Part shown: positions 1 through 7,655 of the stretch, one piece after another
Layout of the letters: each line of letters starts with the position of its first letter
Numbering within the stretch: position 1 is the stretch's first letter
From: Sphingobacteriales bacterium
GTDB taxonomy: Bacteria; Bacteroidota; Bacteroidia; Chitinophagales; UBA2359
Direction: 5' to 3'
Assembly (NCBI GenBank): GCA_016718845.1
Contig: JADKCK010000010.1
Location: 1-64,000, forward strand
DNA: 64,000 nucleotides
The notes under the pieces: model-generated
Told to the model about the DNA's origin: nothing
Seen by the model: the letters and a program-made list of their open reading frames with translations, nothing else
Databases searched by the model: none
Made by a program: the position numbers and the translations under genes

Positions 1-543
1 ATTTTGTTTAATTTCCCATTTAAGGTTGTTTTCGATTTTAGACTGTAAATCATTAGGTTTTTTTTCGTAGGTGAAACAAATACTAATAGTACTCATTAAC
101 TCCAATTTTTGTCCTTGGGGTAGTTGAATAACTTCGTTAGTAGTTGTTCGAGTAGGAAACTTAATTTGTCCGTCGCCTATCTTATCGCTAATTGCCGATG
201 GTATGAAGTACCTATCTTGGATTAAACTTTTACCGAGCAAACCCACGTGACAATCGTTGTCTGTGTTGGTAAAAGCTAACGATTGGGGTTCTTTGTTATG
301 TTCACGTATTTCTACATGAGTATTAGTGGTGCCAAAGTCTATTGCAAAAGAAAATTGGGTATTTCCCACATCTTTGGTTATCCAATTAGGTATAATAAGC
401 GCTTCGGTTCCATCAGCTGTTTCAATTTTAATGTAATCAAAGCAACTATCTCGTACCGTCCAATTATCTACCATACCTACGGCATTATTCTTCGGTATCC
501 TATTATGCTTCGGGAGTACCTCGCTTACCGCTTGTTGTTTCAT
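1..543 (-). CDS. Actin/Hsp70-like ATPase, 5' part only (cut by window edge)
   Basis: The frame stays open from an ATG at 543 to base 1 (181 residues), so the gene continues outside the window. At residues 69-78 it has DFGTTNTHVE, preceded by a hydrophobic strand (FAI). This is the phosphate-1 loop pattern of the actin/Hsp70/FtsA ATPase fold. The first 68 residues precede the ATPase fold and look like the end of another beta-rich domain. The frame stays open upstream to 600, overlapping the end of the 540-residue gene, so the two may be one protein split by a one-base deletion near 580-590. It is last in the vWA/tubulin-like operon. Large SrfB-type proteins are a possible family, but that is a guess. 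The nucleotide-binding motif is clear; the role is unknown. Confidence 0.72.
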   Translation of the reverse strand, partial: MKQQAVSEVLPKHNRIPKNNAVGMVDNWTVRDSCFDYIKIETADGTEALIIPNWITKDVGNTQFSFAIDFGTTNTHVEIREHNKEPQSLAFTNTDNDCHVGLLGKSLIQDRYFIPSAISDKIGDGQIKFPTRTTTNEVIQLPQGQKLELMSTISICFTYEKKPNDLQSKIENNLKWEIKQN

Positions 544-575
544 TGTAAGGTATTTGTTCGTAGTTGCTGTAAAAC

Positions 576-2198
576 TCAGTTTACACTCTGCCTCTCGCCG
601 CTAAACGAATTAAGCATTATTTTGTAAAAATCGTTGAATCTACCATCGCTTGTTTTTACAAACGGGAATATGGCTAAGTTAATACGAGCTGATGTAATGG
701 TACCTACATTTTCTCTGTTGTCAGCCGATGGATTATCGACATAACATTTAGTTAATGTTACATGCCTTTGGTTAATTACTGGAATTATTAGCGTCACCTT
801 TACATATTGCTGTTTTTTTCCATCTAACATGCCATTTAGGCGTTGTATGTTAAGATTGGACTTTAGGTCTTGTATGGTAAAATATTTAAAGTAATTTTCG
901 TGTATAGGTAACAAAAACTTTTCAAGTTGGTTGGTCGTAGTATTGCCATCAAAAAAGTGTTTGCCATCATTAACTTCATCCAAGAGTATGAGTTTAGGCA
1001 CTAAAAAATCGTTAACATACAGGCATGGGTAGGTAATACCTATATCCGGCATAGTGCGGGTTGCCAACGAATTAGCATCGGCATAAGGAATAGTGCCTTT
1101 GAGTTGGCTCGTATCAAAAAGAGTTTGATTGTAATATTTCCAGTTTGGAAAATCAACACCACGCACTAATATCAAAGGTATTTTTCCTGTGGGTTCTGTC
1201 CGAAGTTTAGTAGCATCCATAACAAAATCACTATTAAATTCGCTACCTACCTTTTGTTTAATAACATTACCCAATACTTGTAAGGTGTTACCATTACATT
1301 CAACAGCTACGTATTCTTTATCAAACTGATTTTGATTGTAATTGCTGTTATAAATATTTTGTATTTCTGTGAATAAATGAATGTCGGCTCTTTGTAAATA
1401 ATTGAGACTTTTTTGCGTGTAATCAAAAAAAGCCTTCACTCTACTACTAAGATTAGACTTGACATAGGCGGCAATAAAGCGATGTAGATAGATTTGAAAA
1501 TCACTATCGCGTTTGTGGAGTGGCACAATAGATGTAAAAAAACTTGTTGTGTCGGAGCGTTTTAGTGTTATGTTATGCAGAATTTGCAGATTATGGGCAA
1601 TATCTTCGGGCGTAAAGAAAAATGTTAGCGGCGAAGTACAGCCTATAACTACTTGGTTTAATACAATTAAGTATAAGGTACTATTAGTAAGGAGGTCGAA
1701 ATTAGCACTATCCCTATCTGCTGTCATAAATGTTCGCAAGGTATTGCCAAGTAGTCTATGAGCATCATTATAGCTTCTTTCTAGTCCAGATAATTGGTCG
1801 TTTAAATTGTAGGGTATTAGTTCCAAAGTAGCATTGTTTTGGTTTTTGATACCATTTTGGTAATTTTTAAACCGAAACATAATTTCCCACAAATCTAAAC
1901 AATGAGAAACCATTTCGTGGTATTTGCTTGCTTTTCGCGCCCCGCCACTCAATATGCCATTGTGGTTAGTGCGTTTTATATCGATAGCTGGCGAATCGTT
2001 ACTCTCGACCATTTCAAGAGCTGTTTGAAATAGGTGCATACGAGCAAACGGAGACGGAATAGCCGTTAGCACTGTGTGTGTGTTTGCTCCTGGGTCTTCT
2101 ATAGAGTCTATGTCGCCTCTGACATAAGTATTGTTTAATGGAAACCAATGGGTACTGCCAATTGGACCTAGTTTGCGATGCCTTAATATATAGGACAT
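576..2198 (-). CDS. Conserved-looking protein of unknown function, in tubulin/actin-like operon
   Basis: A 540-residue soluble protein with no signal peptide or membrane segment. I recognise no domain. It starts 41 bases after the tubulin-like gene ends and runs into the actin/Hsp70-like gene. The C-terminal part (LAIFPFVKT, then FNDFYKIML) reads like beta strands of a larger domain. Moving to the next frame around 580-590 gives ECKLSF and continues without a stop into the DFGTTNT ATPase. I therefore suspect that this is the N-terminal half of one large actin-like ATPase protein broken by a single missing base. The alternative is two separate genes 33 bases apart. Base composition is A+T-rich like the rest of the operon. 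Confidence 0.7.
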   Translation of the reverse strand: MSYILRHRKLGPIGSTHWFPLNNTYVRGDIDSIEDPGANTHTVLTAIPSPFARMHLFQTALEMVESNDSPAIDIKRTNHNGILSGGARKASKYHEMVSHCLDLWEIMFRFKNYQNGIKNQNNATLELIPYNLNDQLSGLERSYNDAHRLLGNTLRTFMTADRDSANFDLLTNSTLYLIVLNQVVIGCTSPLTFFFTPEDIAHNLQILHNITLKRSDTTSFFTSIVPLHKRDSDFQIYLHRFIAAYVKSNLSSRVKAFFDYTQKSLNYLQRADIHLFTEIQNIYNSNYNQNQFDKEYVAVECNGNTLQVLGNVIKQKVGSEFNSDFVMDATKLRTEPTGKIPLILVRGVDFPNWKYYNQTLFDTSQLKGTIPYADANSLATRTMPDIGITYPCLYVNDFLVPKLILLDEVNDGKHFFDGNTTTNQLEKFLLPIHENYFKYFTIQDLKSNLNIQRLNGMLDGKKQQYVKVTLIIPVINQRHVTLTKCYVDNPSADNRENVGTITSARINLAIFPFVKTSDGRFNDFYKIMLNSFSGERQSVN

Positions 2199-2239
2199 GA
2201 TTTAATTTTTTTTAGTTGAAAAAGATGAGCCGAAATTGG

Positions 2240-3669
2240 TTAGATAGTTTTTACCCAATTTTCAAATACGCCATTAATGCCTTTCCACATTAGGGCAAGA
2301 AATTTTTTGTTAACATCTGGAAGGTCTTTGACACTTTGAGAGTTAGTGTTAAAACTTCTATCAAATTCGTCTTCGTTATAGTTAGTAACATATCCGTGCT
2401 TAATAGTTTTGTGAACCATAAATTGGCTCATATCTTTTGTTTTAGCAAATGGGCTAAACGAACGGCGATTGTCTTCTAACTCGTTTAACCATTTTTCAAA
2501 TTCATTCAATACGAATTTTAATTGTTGGTAAGTATCGGAAGAAATAAAGTTGGCATTAAATCCAATAGATTGTGCCCATGCCAAATTCGTGCTTTTGTAT
2601 GGAATATGGTGATTTACTAAATGGGATAAGTATTTGAAAAGCAATAACGATTTGCTTAGCGATGAGTTTTGTTCAGGCATGTGTTGAAATGTAATGGTAT
2701 CTGCTGCTGCTGCTAAACCGTATTCAAAAGCCCTACCATTAGGATCTATAGCTGTTTTAGGTAGTTGGCAGAATTTTATGATACTAGTAGCTCCAATTAG
2801 TTCAATTAGGTGTGCATCGTTGCGTTGCTCACTTCCTCCTAATGCTGGCTTATAAGGATTGGTTGTGAGTTTATCGCTTAAGTAAAACAAGGCATTTACT
2901 TTAAGGTTAGTTTCGTAATATGACAAGGCAGCTTTTGTTTTAGTAACAAAAGTATCTGAGTCGATTTTAGCAGTTAATGTATCTTGTTCTAGCTTTCCGA
3001 TATTGAAGTAAGGAGCAACTGAAATAGCCCCTATTAATGCTCTATTAACGTTGTCAGCATTGTTATTGCGTATTAGTTTTACCAACAAAGGAAAACCAGA
3101 CGCTCCTGTTCCGCCAAAATTGACGATATAATAAAAACTCTATCTTTATCTTTGTCGAAAATATTTGTGAATAATTTAAATTCAGGAGAGTTTTCAAAGC
3201 TATTGAGTACAATACTTCCTACATTTGGATTGCCTTTAAACCCAATTGTAGTTTCGCTATCAAGATTATCTTTAGAGAATAGTACATCGATAAATTTTTT
3301 ATCCAAACTTCCTAGCCCATGATAATTGATAAAATCGCTAAAAGTGCCATTAGTCGATTCGCCAAAATCATAGTTAAAATTATTTTGTGTGAGCATTCCT
3401 GTAGCATCTATATCAGCAAGGGTACGTACTTTAGGGCGAAAAAAACCTTCTGTTGCTGCATTTGGTACCGCATTTTTATTAACAACCTGATATGCTTTTA
3501 GCAGTGTTTCTGTATCTGAAAGATTGCCATTTTGATTGTCAGGGTCAATAATAATAGGTATAATTTCGCGAGCGTCGATTGGATGACCAGCTGCCAATAG
3601 CATTATCAGTGATTTTAGCACTCTTGAGCCTGTACCACCTATGGCGAAAATAAATAAACGTTGAGTCAT
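2240..3669 (-). CDS. Tubulin/FtsZ-like GTPase, broken by a one-base frameshift near 3116
   Basis: Two frames join into one protein of about 476 residues. The first part (3669 to about 3120) begins MTQRLFIFAIGGTGSRVLKS, a glycine-rich loop at the place of the tubulin/FtsZ T1 loop, followed by a strand and IIIDPDNQNG. Just before its premature stop the sequence reads VFIISSI. Adding one T to a run of four T (minus strand, about 3116-3119) gives FGGTGASGFPLLVK, which matches the T4 loop and helix of FtsZ (GGGTGTGAAP followed by an amphipathic helix). The rest continues in the second frame to 2240. The downstream part has only a TTG as possible start, which supports a single gene. Expected role: a nucleotide-binding, perhaps polymer-forming, protein working with its operon partners. 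The break is either a sequencing error in a homopolymer or a true inactivation. Confidence 0.75.
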
Positions 3670-3672
3670 AGA

Positions 3673-3930
3673 TTAATGGGATTTACGAATTTTGAAAGGT
3701 GTGTGCGTAGTATGAGGATTGAAGCGCTTAATAATGAGCGAAATAATAAAATACAATATTCCAGTAATTACAAAATTGCCGAAAGCATATTTAAGCATAC
3801 CTTCGTTTATTGCATTTATCACAGCAGGTTGCCCAATATTTTGAGTCTTGGCTTGGGTAATGTTACTCCAATGCCACAAATAGGTGACAAGAGCCGAAAA
3901 TACAGCAGCTATAAGCAAAACAACAACCAA
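3673..3930 (-). CDS. Small membrane protein (possibly C-terminal part of a 3-TM protein)
   Basis: An 85-residue reading frame with two hydrophobic segments (about residues 1-20 and 50-68) and a basic tail. It ends 3 bases before the tubulin-like gene begins. The only start is a TTG inside the last membrane segment of the preceding frame. One added base near 3925 would fuse the two frames into a protein of about 148 residues with three membrane segments. I think one broken gene is more likely than two genes. I recognise no family. Its place in the operon suggests a membrane anchor or partner for the tubulin-like and actin-like proteins; that is inference. Confidence 0.5.
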   Translation of the reverse strand: MVVVLLIAAVFSALVTYLWHWSNITQAKTQNIGQPAVINAINEGMLKYAFGNFVITGILYFIISLIIKRFNPHTTHTPFKIRKSH

Positions 3931-4121
3931 TAGCCGAGTTTAGAATATTGCACTTTAATATTAGTTATAACAAAATAGTACAGAAGGGCAACTACTAATG
4001 CAATAATAGATGCCAATAAAAAAAAACTTTGAAACAAAGTATCGTTAAAATATAAGCGCAAATTGGAAAAGACGGCAAAATCAACTCCGCACCAAGAATA
4101 TAGTGTTTCGAAAAAAGACAT
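3909..4121 (-). CDS. Small membrane protein (possibly N-terminal part of the same 3-TM protein)
   Basis: A 70-residue frame starting with ATG 7 bases after the vWA lipoprotein gene ends. It has a soluble N-terminus (FETLYSWCGVDF), one long hydrophobic segment (residues 29-52) and the start of another (YWLLF) at which the frame stops. It overlaps the next frame by 22 bases, and the hydrophobic segment continues smoothly there (LLIAAVFSALV). This is the pattern of one gene interrupted by a missing base. No family recognised. A membrane protein between a surface lipoprotein and two cytoskeleton-like NTPases could connect them; this is inference. Confidence 0.55.
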   Translation of the reverse strand: MSFFETLYSWCGVDFAVFSNLRLYFNDTLFQSFFLLASIIALVVALLYYFVITNIKVQYSKLGYWLLFCL

Positions 4122-4128
4122 AATGTAG

Positions 4129-5400
4129 TTAGTTTATTATAGTTATAGATGCAAGTTTAGTTGTATTGTTTGAAGCGTTTATGATACCAGTCATAAGATA
4201 CTGTATGCCGAATGTTTTCCCTTCGATGTCTATTGGATTTCTATCGTCCTCAACATTCCAATCTTTGTACCAGGTAGGATTACTGTATTCTACAGTACAC
4301 ATATTTTGGGGTGGTGTAGCAAATTCGGCTAACACAACATGTGTGGCTTCTCCATATTCTTTTGGTAGACCACCATTAGCGTAAAAGTCTTTTACAAATG
4401 CAGCTTTTGTATAAACAGTTACTTTTGAAGCATTTGGAACAGTAATAGCATTTGCTAAAGATGTGCTATCGGTTGGAGCAAATTTGTGCAAATTAAGCAA
4501 AATAGGAAATGTTACAGACTTTGTAGCATCATGTATTATGATTTTTGCTTTTGTTGGCAAGTATTCCCAGTTACCTGTTTTTAGTTTTTTATTATATAGG
4601 TTTCTATCAACCGCAACTAAGGTTTTTAATGGATTGCTATTAACCAACAATGAATTATCGAAATTGTAACCTGATTTCTCAATCACTTCATTTACAAACA
4701 AATCAATATCTTTATCTTTACCTATGATAAATAGATAATACGGGCGATTGTTTAAGGCTATATTAGGTCGGTCTTTCTTATTTTGATAGTTCCAGTAATG
4801 TGCACCGCTAAAATCAGAATTACTTGCTAAAACATAGCAAGCATATCCCTTAGCAAACAGCCTTGAAAAAGTCAGAGCTATGGAGACTTGCATATTAGTT
4901 AAATCGTTTATGTTTTTTTTAGGGTTTGCCTTAATGTCTTTTGCAGAAAACGATAATACGCCATCAGTAACAAACAATGTAATTGAGTTATCTGTAAGGT
5001 TAGTTGTAATTTTGTCTAAAGTTTCGTGCAATACGCTACTTCCTCCGTTTATATTAGCTGCTAAAAAAGCATTTACAAAGGTCTTTACGTCAGGTGTAAC
5101 AGTATCAATTAGCCCATTACCTTTGATTACACCAATTCTAGAAGCTAATCCCGATATATTTTGTTGGAACTTGCTGCCATTAAACATATATCCTTGCATA
5201 CTACCCGAATCGTCGAGGTATAAAGTAACTTTGTTTATTTTTTGTTTAACCGGACACCCAACACTATCTATTTGTGTCCCTGCTGGAGTATTTGCACATT
5301 TATCTTTCTCATCGCTTATCCCATCACCATCAGCATCGTTATCGCAGGCAGAAGCAAACATCAATAGTGTGAGTAAAATTATCGCAGCAATATTTTTCAT
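4129..5400 (-). CDS. Lipoprotein with TSP3-type calcium repeat and vWA domain
   Basis: A 423-residue protein with a lipoprotein signal peptide: a hydrophobic stretch followed by the lipobox ASAC near residues 16-19. Next comes an aspartate-rich thrombospondin type 3 calcium-binding repeat (DNDADGDGISDEKDKC, through about residue 50). A von Willebrand factor A fold starts near residue 58 with the MIDAS motif DDSGSMQG. A TDG that could be the later metal-site aspartate lies near residue 145. About 200 further residues have no recognised domain. vWA domains bind protein partners through a metal ion. The protein is expected in the cell envelope, facing the periplasm or outside. It is the first gene after the promoter at 5535-5566 and starts the operon leading to the tubulin-like and actin-like genes. 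Confidence 0.85.
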   Translation of the reverse strand: MKNIAAIILLTLLMFASACDNDADGDGISDEKDKCANTPAGTQIDSVGCPVKQKINKVTLYLDDSGSMQGYMFNGSKFQQNISGLASRIGVIKGNGLIDTVTPDVKTFVNAFLAANINGGSSVLHETLDKITTNLTDNSITLFVTDGVLSFSAKDIKANPKKNINDLTNMQVSIALTFSRLFAKGYACYVLASNSDFSGAHYWNYQNKKDRPNIALNNRPYYLFIIGKDKDIDLFVNEVIEKSGYNFDNSLLVNSNPLKTLVAVDRNLYNKKLKTGNWEYLPTKAKIIIHDATKSVTFPILLNLHKFAPTDSTSLANAITVPNASKVTVYTKAAFVKDFYANGGLPKEYGEATHVVLAEFATPPQNMCTVEYSNPTWYKDWNVEDDRNPIDIEGKTFGIQYLMTGIINASNNTTKLASITIIN

Positions 5401-5732
5401 TTTTATTTGATTTTTTAAGGGTTTTTAACTTGATAGATAATTTATGCTAAAAAAATAATATAAATTACCATAATTCAAATGGCATTTTATTAAATTTTGA
5501 TAGTATGCGATGATAGTCAAGTCTAAATATGCTGCAAAATTAGGGTGTTATTTTCGCAAATGCAAATAATGCACTACTTTTTTTAAAAAAAAACATAATT
5601 TGGGTCATTTTTACAAAAACTAGCAACGATGTTTTTTAAAAATTCCTTAAAAAATCAATAAGTTGAGTTATTTTATTTATTTAAAAAGCAATTATTGATA
5701 AATAATAATCATCCTCAACCCCCAAAAAAACA
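5401..5732. other. A+T-rich intergenic region
   Basis: Apart from the promoter at 5535-5566, this stretch has only A- and T-rich sequence with many short homopolymers, and I see no coding frame. It holds the leader and upstream region of the vWA operon. Confidence 0.5.
5535..5566 (-). promoter_or_regulatory. Bacteroidota-type promoter of the vWA/tubulin/actin operon
   Basis: On the minus strand there is TTTG (5566-5563), then 20 bases, then TAATTTTG (5542-5535) followed by C. This matches the -33 TTTG and -7 TAnnTTTG consensus of the phylum with the expected spacing. It would give a leader of about 125-130 bases before the ATG at 5400. Confidence 0.6.
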
Positions 5733-5768
5733 AAAACGCTGACAAGGCTAAAACCTTGTCAGCGTTTT
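5733..5768 (-). terminator. Hairpin terminator after the DUF3467 gene
   Basis: A 15-bp perfect stem (5733-5747 with 5754-5768) and a 6-base loop, containing GCTGACAAGG. On the minus strand it is followed by a T-rich tract, so it ends the DUF3467 transcript. Confidence 0.8.
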
Positions 5769-5799
5769 GTTAATAATATTGGGTAATACCCTCCATTTT

Positions 5800-6117
5800 T
5801 TATGCTTGCGTTGGCGGACCGCCAAAGAAATGGGTAGGTGGCACATCGCCGCCCGATACCTCTTCGATAGTGCCGTGCATTTGCTCGTACTTACGGATAT
5901 TGTCGGCAAGTGCCATAATTAGGCGTTTGGCGTGTTGTGGGGTAAGTATAATGCGCGATTTAACCTTTGCTTTAGGCACACCGGGCATAATTTTAATAAA
6001 ATCGACCACAAACTCGGACGAAGAATGGCTAATGATAGCTAAATTGGCATATACGCCCTCGGCTATTTCTTCGGATAGTTCTATATTTATCTGATTTGGA
6101 TTTTTTGGATTTTCCAT
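5800..6117 (-). CDS. DUF3467 family protein
   Basis: A protein of 105 residues using the ATG at 6117. A longer frame to 6165 exists, but its extra 16 residues (MPKIPIFVPHFRKQVI) do not resemble the family. The core reads INIELSEEIAEGVYANLAIISHSSSEFVVDFIKIMPG, with later ILTPQHAKRLIMAL and NIRKYEQMHG; this is the typical DUF3467 pattern. It is a small soluble cytoplasmic protein whose function is not known. It has its own terminator at 5733-5768 and stands alone between the vWA operon and a divergent membrane-protein gene. Confidence 0.88.
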   Translation of the reverse strand: MENPKNPNQINIELSEEIAEGVYANLAIISHSSSEFVVDFIKIMPGVPKAKVKSRIILTPQHAKRLIMALADNIRKYEQMHGTIEEVSGGDVPPTHFFGGPPTQA

Positions 6118-6199
6118 GATTACTTGTTTGCGAAAATGAGGCACAAAGATAGGTATTTTTGGCAAGATTTATTGCCTATTTAACAACTTATTTCTGTTT

Positions 6200-6330
6200 A
6201 AGCTGCTGGCTTTTGGCTGCTGGCTGTCCGCTTTGGGCTTTTGGCTGTCCGCTATCTGCTGTCCAATACAATCTGCACATTACAAACTAGCAAGTGGGAA
6301 GCTAAAAGCCAGCAGCCAATAGCCGAAAGC
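6200..6330. repeat. GGCTTTTGGCTGTCCGCT low-complexity repeat
   Basis: Irregular short tandem units (GGCTTTTGGCTG, CTGGCTGTCCGCT) followed by an inverted copy (AGCCAGCAGCCAATAGCCG). Related fragments lie near 22040-22120 and 24655-24690. It sits in the leader region before the DUF4105 gene. Confidence 0.6.
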
Positions 6331-6353
6331 CAAAAAATGTCCGCAAAAAAACG

Positions 6354-6361
6354 TACCTTTG
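6354..6361 (+). promoter_or_regulatory. -7 promoter box (TAnnTTTG) before the DUF4105 gene
   Basis: TACCTTTG followed by C, 16 bases upstream of the ATG at 6378. No clear TTTG -33 box is visible about 20 bases further upstream. Confidence 0.45.
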
Positions 6362-6377
6362 CAGCAAAATAGCACTT

Positions 6378-7520
6378 ATGGCAATATTAAAGCACTTTTT
6401 TTATATACTGATACTGCTTTCATGGGCAGCATCGGCACAAAACCTTAATGTGTCGGGGGCGGCGCAAATAAGTTTATTGACTTGCTCGCCCGGCGACGAG
6501 TTATACTCCACCTTTGGACATAGCGCGGTGCGCATCAACGACACCCTTACAGGCATTGATGTGGTGTATAATTACGGCATTTTTGATTTTGATACACCCA
6601 ATTTTTATTGGTTGTTTGTGCAAGGCAAACTATTGTATAAACTAGATGTAGAACGCACCCGCTACTTTATACGACAATACCGAACAGATAATAGACGCGT
6701 GATAGAACAAAAATTAAACCTAAATGATGCCGAAAAAACGCAGATATTGGCATTTTTAAACCACAACAATCTGCCCGAAAACAAGTACTATCTCTACGAT
6801 TTTTTTTACAATAACTGCTCGACTAAAATACGCGATATTTTTGCATCGGAGCTGAAAGACTCGCTGCAATTGCGCCCTGCACACGCCGCCACCAAAACAT
6901 TTAGGCAACTGCTGTCCGAGTATTTAGTGCCTTTGCCTTGGGCACATTTTGGCATCGATTTTATTTTGGGTTTACCCGCCGATAACATTGCCAATTACCA
7001 AAACGAAATGTTTTTGCCCGATTATCTTGCCCAAAACCTATCGCAAGGTTATATGATGGGCTGGCAACCGCTGGTATCTGCCACCGAAACCACCATAGTA
7101 GATGTACCCCGAACCATTGTAAAACCACCTTTTTGGCAACAACCGCTTTTTGTATTTGGGCTGTTGTTAATACTTACGTTGCTACTTACTTTTTTTGTAC
7201 AAGCAAAATGGCTAAAAACATTGTTCGATGTGTTGCTGTTTGGCTCGTTGGCACTTTGCGGTGTGGTGTTTGTGTTTATGGGCTTGGTTACCAATCATCA
7301 GGCTACACATTATAACCTTAATATGTTGTGGGCTAACCCATTGTATTTGTTGTTACCCGCCATAAACAAAACCATTATCTGGAAAAGCATTGCACTATTG
7401 GTGCTGCTGTTGTTGTTGCTTTTTCCGGTGTTTCCGCAAGGTTTTAATGTGGCTTTTATACCCATTTTTTTATGCCTTATTGTGCGGGCTGCCGACAGAG
7501 CTGGCTTGCTAAAAAAATAA
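6378..7520 (+). CDS. DUF4105 (Lnb N-terminal type) membrane protein
   Basis: 380 residues. A signal peptide (residues 1-20, ending SAQ) is followed by a periplasmic domain with STFGHSAVRI near residue 44 and YDFFYNNCSTKIRD near residue 140. This His plus Asn-Asn-Cys-Ser-Thr pattern is that of the DUF4105/Lnb N-terminal family, a papain-like fold probably with a Cys-His active site. The last 120 residues form four membrane helices. Bacteroidota usually carry one such protein and its substrate is not established. It is a single-gene unit with a promoter box at 6354 and a terminator at 7554-7590. Confidence 0.87.
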   Translation: MAILKHFFYILILLSWAASAQNLNVSGAAQISLLTCSPGDELYSTFGHSAVRINDTLTGIDVVYNYGIFDFDTPNFYWLFVQGKLLYKLDVERTRYFIRQYRTDNRRVIEQKLNLNDAEKTQILAFLNHNNLPENKYYLYDFFYNNCSTKIRDIFASELKDSLQLRPAHAATKTFRQLLSEYLVPLPWAHFGIDFILGLPADNIANYQNEMFLPDYLAQNLSQGYMMGWQPLVSATETTIVDVPRTIVKPPFWQQPLFVFGLLLILTLLLTFFVQAKWLKTLFDVLLFGSLALCGVVFVFMGLVTNHQATHYNLNMLWANPLYLLLPAINKTIIWKSIALLVLLLLLLFPVFPQGFNVAFIPIFLCLIVRAADRAGLLKK

Positions 7521-7553
7521 TTTCTTGCCACATCGCCCACACTTTATTACCTA

Positions 7554-7590
7554 AAAACCCACCACAAACCATTGGCTTGTGGTGGGTTTT
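7554..7590. terminator. Bidirectional hairpin terminator
   Basis: A perfect 14-bp stem AAAACCCACCACAA / TTGTGGTGGGTTTT with a 9-base loop. It lies between two convergent genes, with T on both outgoing strands. Confidence 0.8.
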
Positions 7591-7655
7591 GTGTTGTAGG
7601 GCAACAAATCATTAAACATTGCTCATCGCTCAAAATTCATCATCTGTAAAACAAT

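Noticed and set aside
4880..5410. A 176-residue + strand reading frame opposite the vWA gene
   Set aside because: Shadow frame; the minus-strand gene has lipobox, TSP3 and MIDAS motifs.
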